Shown in pieces: positions 1 through 8,092 of a stretch of DNA of 33,062 bases; positions within the stretch are counted from its first letter, which is position 1, and every line of letters begins with the position of its first letter. The position numbers and the translations under genes are program-made. The notes under the pieces were generated by a model. The model did no database searches, was not told the DNA's origin, and saw only the letters and a program-made list of their open reading frames with translations. The stretch spans positions 1-33,062 of the forward strand of contig JADYYB010000129.1 in assembly GCA_020853895.1 (NCBI GenBank), written 5' to 3'. Source of the DNA: Bauldia sp. (GTDB lineage: Bacteria; Pseudomonadota; Alphaproteobacteria; Rhizobiales; Kaistiaceae).

Positions 1-348
1 CGCCGCCGCGGCCGCGGCGAGGTCCCGCATCCGCGCCTGCATCCACACCACCGGCAGCCAGAAGAGCCCGGTGACGACGTAGAGGATCGTCGAGGCGACG
101 ATCCACGCCTCGCTCAGCGCGTAGCCGAGCCGCCAGGCGAGGAGCACGCCGGTCACCGGCTGGAGGACGACGGCGGTCGCGGTGAAGAGATAGTCGGCGA
201 CGACGACGATCCGGGCGACCGCAGCGACCGTCGCGGCGCTCCCGGTCCGATGCGCCATCATCATGAAGAACGCGATCCCCGCGCCGGTCCCGAGCAGCAC
301 GACAGCGCCGACGATGTGCAGATAGCGAAGCGTGAGGTCGAGGATCAT
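1..348 (-). CDS. DUF2269 family integral membrane protein (3' end outside window)
   Basis: The gene starts at ATG 346-348 on the minus strand and stays open to base 1, so its C-terminus lies outside the window. The 116 visible residues begin MILDLTLRYLHIVGAVV and contain several hydrophobic helices plus the stretch GTGAGIAFFMMMAHRTG, which I recognise from DUF2269 membrane proteins. The ATG overlaps the stop of the upstream SDR-DoxX gene (ATGA at 345-348), so the two are probably translationally coupled and work together in the inner membrane. SDR-DoxX and DUF2269 genes often sit side by side in alphaproteobacteria. The biochemical function of the family is not established. Confidence 0.8.
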   Translation of the reverse strand, partial: MILDLTLRYLHIVGAVVLLGTGAGIAFFMMMAHRTGSAATVAAVARIVVVADYLFTATAVVLQPVTGVLLAWRLGYALSEAWIVASTILYVVTGLFWLPVVWMQARMRDLAAAAAA

Positions 349-1616
349 CGGTCGGGGAGGGTGGCGAGCGCGATCGCGTGGAGGGCGAGGATCGGGAGCA
401 CCTTCACGAACGGCCCGAGCGGGTCGGCCCACAGCGAGGGCAGCAGCACCGTCCCGCCCGCGAGGTAGAGGATGGAGACCCAGAAGCCGAGAACGAGCGC
501 GCCCCACGCCGAGCGGCGGAAGAGGATGCCAACGCCGACCGCGACGTCGAGGAGCCCGGCCGCGATGGCCGCCGGCACGGCGAAATCGTCGAACCCCGCC
601 ACGCGCAGCAGCGCCTCGGCCTGCCAGAGGCCCGGACCGACGCCGATCAGCCCGCTGGTCGCCCAGAAGAGCGCCAGGACGCCGAGCACGATGGGTTTGA
701 GCAGATAGAGCCGCGAGAACCAGCGCTCCTGAACCGACGCCGGCTCGGCCGCAAGCGCCTGGCCGAGCGAGCGCGGAACGATGCCGGTCACGCGCGTGAG
801 CGCCTCGACGTCGCCGGTCGCCTCCGCGGCGAGTTCGCGCGCGAGCGTCGAGTTGAGCGGCGCCCGCCACCCGAACCAGCGGACGAGATCGCCGCCGAAG
901 CAGATCGCCCGCCACAGCCAGCCGGGGACGGGCAGCGTCCGCGCCGGCCGGAGCCGCAGCCATCGCCGGTAATGCTGCACCACCTCGGTGACGCTGAGCC
1001 GCTGCGGCCCGACCATGTCGAGGACGAGCCGCGCCGGCGCGTCCTCCTTGAGGAAGAACGCGACCGCCGCGACGAGATCGTCGAGTTGCACGATCTGCAG
1101 CCCGGCCGTGCCGCGCACTTCCGGCAGCACAGGCAGCGCGGCGAGGCCGCGGAAGAGGGCGCTCCCGCCATAGGCCGCGCGTCCGACCACCACCGCCGGG
1201 CGAAGGACCACCCAGTCGAGTCCGGTTGCCGCGAGGGCGCTCTCGGCCGCGTGCTTGGTCCGTGCGAAGGCCGTGAGATCGCGCTCGGCGCCGAGCGCGG
1301 ACACCTGGATGAACCGGCGCACGCCTCCCGCCTCGCACGCCGCCGCGAGCGCCGCGACGGCCGCGAGATGGACGCGCTCGGTCGACTCGCCCGGCCCGTC
1401 CTGCAGGACGCCGGCGCAGTTGACGACCGCCTCTACGCCCTCGAGATGCGGCGTCCACGCGCTCGCCTCCGTCGCCCGCGCGAGATCGACCGCGACCTCG
1501 CCCTCGGCCCCGCGAGCGCGGCGCACGACGGCCACGACGCTATGCCCGTCGGCCTCGAGGCGTGCCCGGACGGCCGATCCGATGAGGCCGCTGGCCCCGG
1601 TCAGGAGGACGCGCAA
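345..1616 (-). CDS. SDR family NAD(P)-binding protein fused to a DoxX-like membrane domain
   Basis: This 423-residue protein has two parts. Residues 1 to about 290 form an atypical short-chain dehydrogenase / NmrA-like Rossmann domain: the dinucleotide-binding motif TGASGLIG is at residues 6-13, followed by an acidic VDLARA turn and VNCAGVLQ. Residues from about 305 to the end form four hydrophobic segments of the DoxX-like type. The fusion suggests an NAD(P)-binding sensor or reductase held at the inner membrane; the substrate is unknown. The gene precedes the DUF2269 gene with a 4-base ATGA overlap. A divergent 137-bp gap (1617-1753) separates it from the hydrophilic protein gene and must carry its promoter. 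Confidence 0.85.
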   Translation of the reverse strand: MRVLLTGASGLIGSAVRARLEADGHSVVAVVRRARGAEGEVAVDLARATEASAWTPHLEGVEAVVNCAGVLQDGPGESTERVHLAAVAALAAACEAGGVRRFIQVSALGAERDLTAFARTKHAAESALAATGLDWVVLRPAVVVGRAAYGGSALFRGLAALPVLPEVRGTAGLQIVQLDDLVAAVAFFLKEDAPARLVLDMVGPQRLSVTEVVQHYRRWLRLRPARTLPVPGWLWRAICFGGDLVRWFGWRAPLNSTLARELAAEATGDVEALTRVTGIVPRSLGQALAAEPASVQERWFSRLYLLKPIVLGVLALFWATSGLIGVGPGLWQAEALLRVAGFDDFAVPAAIAAGLLDVAVGVGILFRRSAWGALVLGFWVSILYLAGGTVLLPSLWADPLGPFVKVLPILALHAIALATLPDR

Positions 1617-1707
1617 GCCGGATCCTGCAGGCGCCTCACCGCCGCCGCGGAAGGCCAGGTTTCACGATCTCGCTCAAATTTGATTCGCAAGGTCTTTCAA
1701 TCTTCTA

Positions 1708-1733
1708 GGAACCAACAACGTGGCCGCCGGGTT
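1708..1733 (+). promoter_or_regulatory. Candidate EcfG (general stress) promoter
   Basis: GGAAC (1708-1712) is followed after 17 bases by GGTT (1730-1733). This fits the alphaproteobacterial EcfG/RpoE2 consensus of GGAAC, 16-17 bases, CGTT, with one mismatch in the -10 element. Transcription would start near 1740, just ahead of the strong ribosome binding site AAAGGAGG and the ATG at 1754. Short hydrophilic proteins are typical members of EcfG regulons, which supports the call. The site was found by eye. Confidence 0.55.
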
Positions 1734-1753
1734 GATCGGGCAAAGGAGGCACC

Positions 1754-2179
1754 ATGACCAATCAGAACCCCAATACGCAACATGGCGGCGTGAAGTCGGG
1801 CAAGGAAGACGCCGCCAAGATGGGCAAGCGCCATGAGGATGCCGGCGAGCGCCGCCACCTCAACGAGACCCAATCGGGCGATGCCGCCAAGCGTGCCAAC
1901 GATGTCGGCACGCAGCGCAACATCGACGAGAACCGCGGCGCGCGCGATACCGCGGACCGGCCGGGCCAGGACAACTGGAACGACCGCGACGCCGCCCGCA
2001 GCAACGAGCGCGACCGCGAGGATCGCGAGGGCGATACGCGCTTCGGCGGCGCCCGCGAGGGCCGTCCCGCCAAGGCGGACCATACTCGGGACGCCTCGCG
2101 CAACGATCGCGAGCCCGACCATGCCACGGGCCAGATGGATCAGGACCGCGGCAGGGGCGCCGGCAAGCAGCACCAGTAG
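1754..2179 (+). CDS. Hydrophilic, probably intrinsically disordered small protein (hydrophilin-like)
   Basis: This 141-residue protein has no hydrophobic core. It is almost entirely Arg, Asp, Glu, Asn, Gly, Lys and Ala, lacks Cys, and ends in a Gly/Lys/Gln tail. The N-terminal stretch GGVKSGKEDAAKMGKRHEDAG loosely resembles the Gly-Lys-rich repeats of bacterial stress proteins, and the later part is an Arg/Asp-rich low-complexity tract. The start is secure because the near-perfect Shine-Dalgarno AAAGGAGG ends 5 bases before the ATG. The EcfG-like promoter at 1708-1733 points to induction by osmotic, desiccation or oxidative stress. A protective or chaperone-like role is inferred from composition only. 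Two GC-rich hairpins follow the gene. Confidence 0.7.
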   Translation: MTNQNPNTQHGGVKSGKEDAAKMGKRHEDAGERRHLNETQSGDAAKRANDVGTQRNIDENRGARDTADRPGQDNWNDRDAARSNERDREDREGDTRFGGAREGRPAKADHTRDASRNDREPDHATGQMDQDRGRGAGKQHQ

Positions 2180-2205
2180 GAGCGCCTCGCGCTTCCAGCA
2201 ATCGG

Positions 2206-2260
2206 GCCCTGCCTTTCCGGAGGCAGGGCTCGTTCCGCGGAGGGCGGTCCCTTGACCGCC
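2206..2260 (+). terminator. Two consecutive stem-loops after the hydrophilic protein gene
   Basis: The first hairpin pairs GCCCTGCCT (2206-2214) with AGGCAGGGC (2221-2229) around a 6-base loop. The second pairs GGCGGTC (2243-2249) with GACCGCC (2254-2260) around CCTT. Neither has a clear run of T after it, so intrinsic termination is uncertain; they could instead stabilise the mRNA 3' end. Confidence 0.45.
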
Positions 2261-2303
2261 GGTCGCACGCAGCGGACACTTCGGGAACATTTCCGGGGCG
2301 GCC

Positions 2304-2822
2304 ATGATCGACCAGAACCTTCTGCTCGTCTCTCCGTTCTTCCGCGAGCTGTGCGAGGACCACGAGCTGTCGATCCTCGCCGGCGGCGCCGAGCTGCTCA
2401 CCGTTCCCGCCGGCTATCTCCTGATGAGCGCGGGCGATTTCGGCTCTGCGATGTACGTCATCGTGGACGGCAAGGTGCGTGTCTCGGTCGATGACGAGGG
2501 CCATCACCGAAGCAGGGAGGTGGCTCATCTCGGCCGCGGCGACCTCGTCGGCGAGATGGCGTTGCTGACCGGCGACCGGCGTCGCGCGACGGTGACCGCA
2601 GAGACCGAATTGACCGTCATCCGCGTGACCAAGACGGCCTTCGAGGCGCTTCTCGCCACGTCCCCGAAAGTGTCGGCCAAGCTCGATGGGCTCCTCGCGC
2701 GCCGTACCCAGGAACTCGACCAGGCCGTCGCTCGGCTCGCCGAGCCGCAGTCGCTGAGCGAGCGCGTCGCCTCGGCGGTGAGCCGTATCGCCCGGCGCCG
2801 GTCGACCGAACCGGGGGCCTGA
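2304..2822 (+). CDS. Stand-alone cyclic nucleotide-binding domain protein
   Basis: This 172-residue cytoplasmic protein is a single cNMP-binding domain of the CRP/PKA fold (residues about 8-125) with a short helical, basic C-terminus. The phosphate-binding cassette is clear: GDLVGEMALLTGDRRRATV around residues 79-97, with the Gly-Glu pair at 83-84 and the conserved Arg at 94. There is no DNA-binding, kinase or channel domain, so it would act through protein partners. It lies 66 bases upstream of a class III adenylate cyclase gene on the same strand, so it is a natural candidate effector for that cyclase's cAMP. This is inferred from adjacency. The start at 2304 follows a modest GGGGCGG site. 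Confidence 0.85.
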   Translation: MIDQNLLLVSPFFRELCEDHELSILAGGAELLTVPAGYLLMSAGDFGSAMYVIVDGKVRVSVDDEGHHRSREVAHLGRGDLVGEMALLTGDRRRATVTAETELTVIRVTKTAFEALLATSPKVSAKLDGLLARRTQELDQAVARLAEPQSLSERVASAVSRIARRRSTEPGA

Positions 2823-2888
2823 CCGGCGGCGGGCGCTTCCCCGGCCGATTGACCGCGCGGGCGAAAGTCCGGCACTCCTCATTCCGGC

Positions 2889-5096
2889 ATGCGCCCCAGA
2901 CTCGGCCCGCTCTCCTACCTCCTCGCCGCCGGCATCATCGCGGCGGCCATCGCGCTCCGCTTCGCCGACCCGTTCCCCGTCGCACAGCTGCGCCTGATCG
3001 GCTTCGACTCCTACCAGCGCGTGAGCCCGGAACAGCCCGATCCCGATTTGCCGGTGCGGGTGGTCGACATCGACGAGGACACGCTGGCCCGCGTCCATCC
3101 CTGGCCGTGGCCGCGGACGCGCCACGCCGAGCTCGTCGACACGCTCCGCGAGGCGGGGGCGGCCGCGATCGTCTTCGACATCTTCTTCACCTCGCCCGAT
3201 CCCCTCTCGGTCGAGGCGGTGGCCTCGCGGCTCCCGCCCGAGATGGGCGCCGAGCTGACCGCGCTGTCGGACGGCCAGCCGCCGAACGACGCGGTTTTCG
3301 CCGAGGCTATCGGGCGGCTCCCCACCGTGCTCGCCGCCACGCTCGTCAACTCGCCGACCGAGCCGCCCGGATTCCGGTGGGGCTTCGCGGTCGCCGGCGA
3401 CGACCCCAAGCCGTTCATGCGGCCCTTCGCCGGCATCGCCAGCAACCTCCCCATCCTGAACGAGGCCGCCGCGGGCCTCGGGGCGATCAACTGGTTCCCC
3501 GAGCGCGACCAGATCGTGCGCCGCGCGCCCCTCATCCTCCGCTTCAACGACACCTTCGTTCCCTCGCTGCCGATCGAGGCGCTACGCGTCGTGCAGGGCG
3601 CCAGCACCTATACGCTGCGCGGATCCAACGCGAGCGGCCAGACCGCGTTCGGCCAGGTCAAGGGCCTCAACGCCATCCGCGTCGGCGCCGCCGAGATCCC
3701 GAGCGACCCCGACGGATCGATGTGGCTGAAGTTCCGTCAGAGCGATCCCGCGAGCTACCTGCCCGCCTGGTCCGTCCTCGCGGGCGAGACCCCGGCCGAG
3801 GAGATCGCTGGCCGCATCATCCTCATCGGGACGAGCGCCGCGGGCCTCAACGATCTCCGGGCGACCCCCCTCCAGGACTCCGTTCCCGGCGTCGACGTGC
3901 ACGCGCAGACCATCGAGCACATTCTCCGCGGCAGTTTCCTCACGCGGCCGGACTATGGGCTCGGCGCGGAGCTTGGGCTGACGGCCGTCCTCGGCCTCGC
4001 GCTGATGCTGCTCTTCCCGCGCGTTCCGGCAGTCCTCGCCGCGACCCTCGGCATCGCCACCGCCGCCGCCCTGCCGGTCGCCGGCTGGTTGCTCTACGAC
4101 CGCGCCGGGCTCCTCTTCGACTCGACCTTTCCCATGCTCGCGCTCCTCGCCCTCACCGGTGCGATCACGCTCTACATCTATCGCACCACCGAGCGGCAGC
4201 GCGGCGAGATCAGGCGCGCCTTCGCCTACTACGTCTCGCCGGTGGTGGTGGACGAGATCATCGCCAGGCCGGACAAGCTGAAGCTCGGCGGCGAGATCCG
4301 CGAGCTGACCGTGCTCTTCTCCGACGTCCGCAACTTCACTTCGATCTCCGAGCAGCTCAGCGCGACCGAGCTCACCCAGTTCATCAACGGCCTCCTGACG
4401 CCGATGAGCGAGATCATCCTCAAGGAGCGCGGCACGATCGACAAATACATGGGCGACGCGGTGATGGCGTTCTGGAACGCGCCGCTCGACGAGCCGATGC
4501 ACCCCGAGCGCGCGGTCCACGCGGCGCTGGCGATGATCGCCGAGATGCGGAAGCTCAACGTCAAATGGCGCGAGGACTTTGCCGCCGCCGGCCGCTCGAT
4601 CGGCGAGGTGCGGATCGGCGTCGGCATCAACACCGGCGATTGCTGCGTCGGCAATCTCGGCTCGGTGCAGCGCTTCGACTACTCGGCGATCGGCGACGAG
4701 GTCAACGTCGCCTCGCGCCTCGAGGGCCTCTGCAAGCTCTACGGCGTGCCCATCGTCATCCACGAGGCGACGATGAAGCGCGTCCCCGAGCTCGCCGCCC
4801 TCGAGCTCGACGTCGTGCGGGTGAAGGGGAGAGCGGAGGCGGCCCGCATCTTCACCCTCCTCGACGCGCTCGAGATCGAGGGCTCGCGCGAGCGGCTCGT
4901 CGCCGAGCACGCCGGCTTCTGGTCGGCCTATCGGGGGCGGAATTGGGACGTGGCGGCCGCGGCGCTCACCACCTGCCACGAGCTCTGCAAGGGCCTCGGC
5001 GAGTTCCGCGCGCTCTTCGAGGAGCGCATCGAGGGCTGGCGCCTCGACCCGCCGCCGGCCGATTGGGACGGCAGCTACACCGCCACCTCGAAATAG
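2889..5096 (+). CDS. Membrane-bound class III adenylate cyclase with periplasmic CHASE2 sensor
   Basis: This 735-residue protein would make cAMP from ATP in response to an extracytoplasmic signal. In order: one membrane helix (about 8-26), a periplasmic CHASE2 domain (about 30-340), three membrane helices (about 358-432), a linker, and a class III cyclase domain (about 465-650). Metal-binding aspartates are visible at D479 (FSDVRNF) and D523 (DKYMGD), and the transition-state Asn and Arg at N606 and R610 (VNVASR). The adenine-recognition position is Ser599 (YSAIGD), as in class IIIb enzymes, which usually carry Thr or Ser there; some of those respond to bicarbonate. A short C-terminal extension follows. 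It sits just after the cNMP-binding gene and converges with the barrel protein gene, 8 bases away. Confidence 0.9.
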   Translation: MRPRLGPLSYLLAAGIIAAAIALRFADPFPVAQLRLIGFDSYQRVSPEQPDPDLPVRVVDIDEDTLARVHPWPWPRTRHAELVDTLREAGAAAIVFDIFFTSPDPLSVEAVASRLPPEMGAELTALSDGQPPNDAVFAEAIGRLPTVLAATLVNSPTEPPGFRWGFAVAGDDPKPFMRPFAGIASNLPILNEAAAGLGAINWFPERDQIVRRAPLILRFNDTFVPSLPIEALRVVQGASTYTLRGSNASGQTAFGQVKGLNAIRVGAAEIPSDPDGSMWLKFRQSDPASYLPAWSVLAGETPAEEIAGRIILIGTSAAGLNDLRATPLQDSVPGVDVHAQTIEHILRGSFLTRPDYGLGAELGLTAVLGLALMLLFPRVPAVLAATLGIATAAALPVAGWLLYDRAGLLFDSTFPMLALLALTGAITLYIYRTTERQRGEIRRAFAYYVSPVVVDEIIARPDKLKLGGEIRELTVLFSDVRNFTSISEQLSATELTQFINGLLTPMSEIILKERGTIDKYMGDAVMAFWNAPLDEPMHPERAVHAALAMIAEMRKLNVKWREDFAAAGRSIGEVRIGVGINTGDCCVGNLGSVQRFDYSAIGDEVNVASRLEGLCKLYGVPIVIHEATMKRVPELAALELDVVRVKGRAEAARIFTLLDALEIEGSRERLVAEHAGFWSAYRGRNWDVAAAALTTCHELCKGLGEFRALFEERIEGWRLDPPPADWDGSYTATSK

Positions 5097-5104
5097 GACC
5101 GGCG

Positions 5105-6259
5105 TCAGCGGTTGTAGATCAGCGAGACCGAGGCGAGGTGGCTGCTGAAATCGGACTCGTCCGAGTTCGAGTCGCGCCACTGGTAGCGATAGGCGAGCTT
5201 CAGATCGAGCCCGTCGGCACCGAAGATGTCGTTGAAGCTGACGAAGGCGTCCGGCTGCAGGAGGAGGTCCTGCCGCTTCTCGGTGCTCATCGCGGCGAGC
5301 GTGTCGAAGAAGCGCCAGCTCGCCGCGAGCCCCCCGCCGATCGTGACCGACTCGCCGGCGGGGAAGTCGATGCCGACCCGCACGCCCGCCTCGGTGTACT
5401 GCCCCGGCGCGGTGATCGTCTCCGGGAATTCCGCGAAGTCGGCGATCGAGCCGCCGATATTGCTGTAGCGCACCCACGGCGTGAGGAGGATCGCGCTCTT
5501 GTCGCCGAGGAGGTCGGCGAAGACGAAATTGCCGATCGCGTCGAGATAGTAGCCGTCCTCGGTGACGAACGGCTCGCCGTACCAGCGATAGCCGGCGCGG
5601 AGGCGGACCGACTGCACGGCGGTGTCGCGCAACCAGCGGAAGGTCGCCGAGCCGTTCAGCTCGGTGAAATAGAGCTGGTCCTGGAAGTACGAGGCGACGC
5701 CGCCCGCGGCGGTGTGGACGGTCAGCCCGGTGCCGATCTGATGCACCGGCCCGGTGAGGACGCCGATCTCGCCGTAGTGGATGTCGTGGTTCTCGGAGTG
5801 GAACTCGCCCTGCAGCCAGGCCGCGGTGCGCCAGCGCATCGCCTCCCCGAGCGTGCGCTCGTCGGTGAAGCGGATGTCGGCGAAGCTGATCCACTCGGCG
5901 TCGGTGTCGAAGCCCGGTGCGAGGCGCAGCGGGTTCGACTCCCACCGCTCGCCGAGCTCGACGAAGAAGGTGTTGATCGGCGGCTGCAGGATCATGCGGA
6001 CGCGCTGCAGTCCGGCCAGGGCGGCCGCGTTGTCGGGGTAGTTGATCAGCACCCGCTCATAGGCCGCGAGCGCCCGCTCGTATTCGCCGACCTGCTCCGC
6101 TGCCGCTGCATAGGCCAGATTGGCCTCTGCGCCGGTCGGGTTGGCGAGGACGAGGGCATAGGCGTCGGAGAGCGCGTCGGCCGCCGCCGGACCCGCGCCC
6201 AAGGCCAAGGCCAACGCAACCGCGGCCGTTCCCAGCCAAAGCCGACCCGTCCGCCGCAT
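5105..6259 (-). CDS. Exported protein with N-terminal TPR-like helices and C-terminal outer-membrane beta barrel
   Basis: The 384-residue product has a signal peptide (residues 1 to about 28, ending AAA-D). Two helical TPR-like repeats follow (about 30-88, including EYERALAAYERVL), then roughly 290 residues of alternating hydrophobic/polar strands rich in Tyr, Trp and Phe, typical of an outer-membrane barrel. The layout resembles SLAM-like TPR-barrel proteins, but the match is by architecture only. It converges with the cyclase gene and is divergent from the FecR-domain gene across 185 bp (6260-6444) that must hold both promoters. Together with FecR and CHASE2 neighbours it may form an envelope signalling set. 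A role in secretion or surface assembly is equally possible. Confidence 0.75.
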   Translation of the reverse strand: MRRTGRLWLGTAAVALALALGAGPAAADALSDAYALVLANPTGAEANLAYAAAAEQVGEYERALAAYERVLINYPDNAAALAGLQRVRMILQPPINTFFVELGERWESNPLRLAPGFDTDAEWISFADIRFTDERTLGEAMRWRTAAWLQGEFHSENHDIHYGEIGVLTGPVHQIGTGLTVHTAAGGVASYFQDQLYFTELNGSATFRWLRDTAVQSVRLRAGYRWYGEPFVTEDGYYLDAIGNFVFADLLGDKSAILLTPWVRYSNIGGSIADFAEFPETITAPGQYTEAGVRVGIDFPAGESVTIGGGLAASWRFFDTLAAMSTEKRQDLLLQPDAFVSFNDIFGADGLDLKLAYRYQWRDSNSDESDFSSHLASVSLIYNR

Positions 6260-6444
6260 AACGCCCCGACCCTTCGAATCCGATTTGATGCTTAAACCGT
6301 AGATTCCGCGCTAACTCTTTGCAACGGACCAGGGAATGGGTTCACGACGAGGAGCGCGCACCTGTTGCCCGCCGGTCACAGCATTTCTTGGCCGGGCACC
6401 TTATCTGACATACTGTCCGTTCGATTCACGGGGTCGGGCACGCC

Positions 6445-7206
6445 ATGACAGCCGCCTTCATCAAGCTTCCCGCCGCGTTTCTTCTTGCCGGCGCGGCCTG
6501 CTTCTCCTTCGCCGGCGCGGCGAGCGCCCAGAACATCGGCATCGCCGCCGCGATCAGCAACCAGGTCACCAGCCCGCAGGGCACGACGGTGATCGTGGTG
6601 AACCCCGGCGATGGCGTGGTCGCCAACCAGGTGATCCAGACGGCGGCCGAGAGCACCGCCCAGCTCCTCTTCCTCGACCAGACCACGCTGAGCGTAGGTC
6701 CCTTGGCGGAAGTCACGCTCGACCGCTTCGTCTTCGATCCCAGCCGCGGCACCGGCAGCGTGGTCATCGAAGCCACGCGCGGCGCGTTCCGCTTCATTAC
6801 CGGCTCGCAGGCACCGACCAATTATTCGATCGTCACGCCGGTCGCCACGATGGGCGTGCTCGGCTCCACGCTCGAGTGGCGACTCTTCGACGACGGCAGC
6901 CTCCTCGCCGTGAACAGCCACGGCGTGGTCACCATCCGCCTTCTCGACGGGCGCGAGCTGAGCCTTCCCAATCCGGGCACGGCCTATCTCATCCATCCGG
7001 CGCTTCCGCCGAACCCGATCAAGGTCGAGGGACCGTTCCCCTGGCCGGTGATGCTCGACTTCCTCGGCGGCAATCTGCCACTCGCGCGCCTCATGGACAT
7101 CGAGGATCTCGACGGCTTCATCTCCCGCCTCGACGCCATCAACGAGGATCATGCGCAGGACGCCCAGCCGCCGCACGACTCCTGTTATCCGTACTGTGAC
7201 TACTAG
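6445..7206 (+). CDS. Periplasmic FecR-domain protein
   Basis: This 253-residue protein has a signal peptide (about 1-28, cleaved after ASA-Q). A FecR domain follows (about 55-160): VNPGDGVVANQ, then LLFLDQTTLSVGP and an ATRGAFRF motif, a pattern known from FecR-fold proteins that sense or scaffold in the periplasm. Unlike FecR anti-sigma regulators, it has no N-terminal cytoplasmic sigma-binding region or membrane anchor, and no ECF sigma gene is nearby. It therefore belongs to the soluble FecR class that co-occurs with CHASE2 cyclases and barrel proteins. Its C-terminus ends in Cys-Tyr-Pro-Tyr-Cys-Asp-Tyr, two cysteines that could form a disulfide. It is divergent from the barrel gene. Confidence 0.85.
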   Translation: MTAAFIKLPAAFLLAGAACFSFAGAASAQNIGIAAAISNQVTSPQGTTVIVVNPGDGVVANQVIQTAAESTAQLLFLDQTTLSVGPLAEVTLDRFVFDPSRGTGSVVIEATRGAFRFITGSQAPTNYSIVTPVATMGVLGSTLEWRLFDDGSLLAVNSHGVVTIRLLDGRELSLPNPGTAYLIHPALPPNPIKVEGPFPWPVMLDFLGGNLPLARLMDIEDLDGFISRLDAINEDHAQDAQPPHDSCYPYCDY

Positions 7207-7233
7207 GGCTCGGCGCCTATCGCCTGAGCCGCG

Positions 7234-7863
7234 CTAGCGGGCAGCAAACAAGCCCGGAAAGGCCAGCAGCCCATCCAGCGCGAACTGCACGGCGAGGGCG
7301 GCGAGCAGGATGCCGAGGAGCCGGCTGACCACGATCCGCCCGATGCGGCCGAGCGCCCGCTCGATCTGATCCGCGAGGAGGAAGATCGCCCCACAGGCGG
7401 CCACCAGCACGAGGATGATCGCCACCAGCCCGGCGATGTCCACCCAGCTCGTCGCCCGCGAGGCGGTGAGGATGGTGGCCGAGATCGCGCCCGGCCCGGC
7501 CGTCAGCGGCACGGCGAGCGGGAACACGGCGACGTTCCCCTCGTCCTCGCTGCCGGCCGCGGCGGCCTCCGAGCGGCGGATGTTGCGCCGGTCGAACACC
7601 ATCTCGAACGCGATCCAGAAGAGGAGCAGCCCGCCGGCGATGCGGAAGGCGGGCAGCGAGATGCCGAGGAAGCCGATCAGCTGCGCGCCGAGCAGCGCGA
7701 AGGCGACCAGGACACCGGCCGCCACGCTGGCCGCAAGCAGCGCGACGCGCCGCCTTTGCCAGCCGCGCATCCCGGAGGTGACGACCACGAAGATCGGCGC
7801 GAGGCCGATCGGGTCGAGCGTCACGAACAGCGTGACGAACGCATTGAGGAGGTATTCCCGCAT
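7234..7863 (-). CDS. MarC family (UPF0056) integral membrane protein
   Basis: The protein has 209 residues and about six hydrophobic segments. Family hallmarks are visible: the N-terminal LFVTLDPIGLAPIF, the FRIAGGLLLFWIAFEMVF helix, and the central AVFPLAVPLTAGPGAIS segment that carries the conserved Pro and Gly residues. MarC proteins sit in the inner membrane; their transport function is unproven, and the old link to multiple antibiotic resistance was withdrawn. The start at 7863 has GAGGGG five bases upstream. It converges with the FecR gene (27 bp) and is divergent from gyrA across 229 bp. Confidence 0.92.
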   Translation of the reverse strand: MREYLLNAFVTLFVTLDPIGLAPIFVVVTSGMRGWQRRRVALLAASVAAGVLVAFALLGAQLIGFLGISLPAFRIAGGLLLFWIAFEMVFDRRNIRRSEAAAAGSEDEGNVAVFPLAVPLTAGPGAISATILTASRATSWVDIAGLVAIILVLVAACGAIFLLADQIERALGRIGRIVVSRLLGILLAALAVQFALDGLLAFPGLFAAR

Positions 7864-8092
7864 CGATCCCCTCGCGCCGCCTCGATCCCGCTCCGGCCAG
7901 TCTAGCTTGGTCGGATTCGAAGCGGAACGAGCCTCGCCACCCGCGCGTCGCGGGAGACCTCGCCGCAGCCCTTCTAAGCCATTGTTCCGATAGGGCTTTT
8001 ACAGCGGGGAAATATTGCCGCTCGGCTTGTCCGAAGCGTCGGGAGAACCTATATCTGAAGGGCCTTTCCCAGCTGATTCCAAGGACGAGCCT

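Noticed and set aside
2849-6295. Very long plus-strand open reading across the cyclase and the barrel gene
   Set aside because: Arg/Pro/Ala-rich product with no family likeness, in another frame over two well-supported genes on opposite strands; long chance readings are expected in GC-rich DNA.
6445-7206. FecR protein as an anti-sigma regulator of iron uptake
   Set aside because: It has a cleavable signal peptide, no cytoplasmic sigma-binding part, and no ECF sigma or TonB receptor gene nearby.
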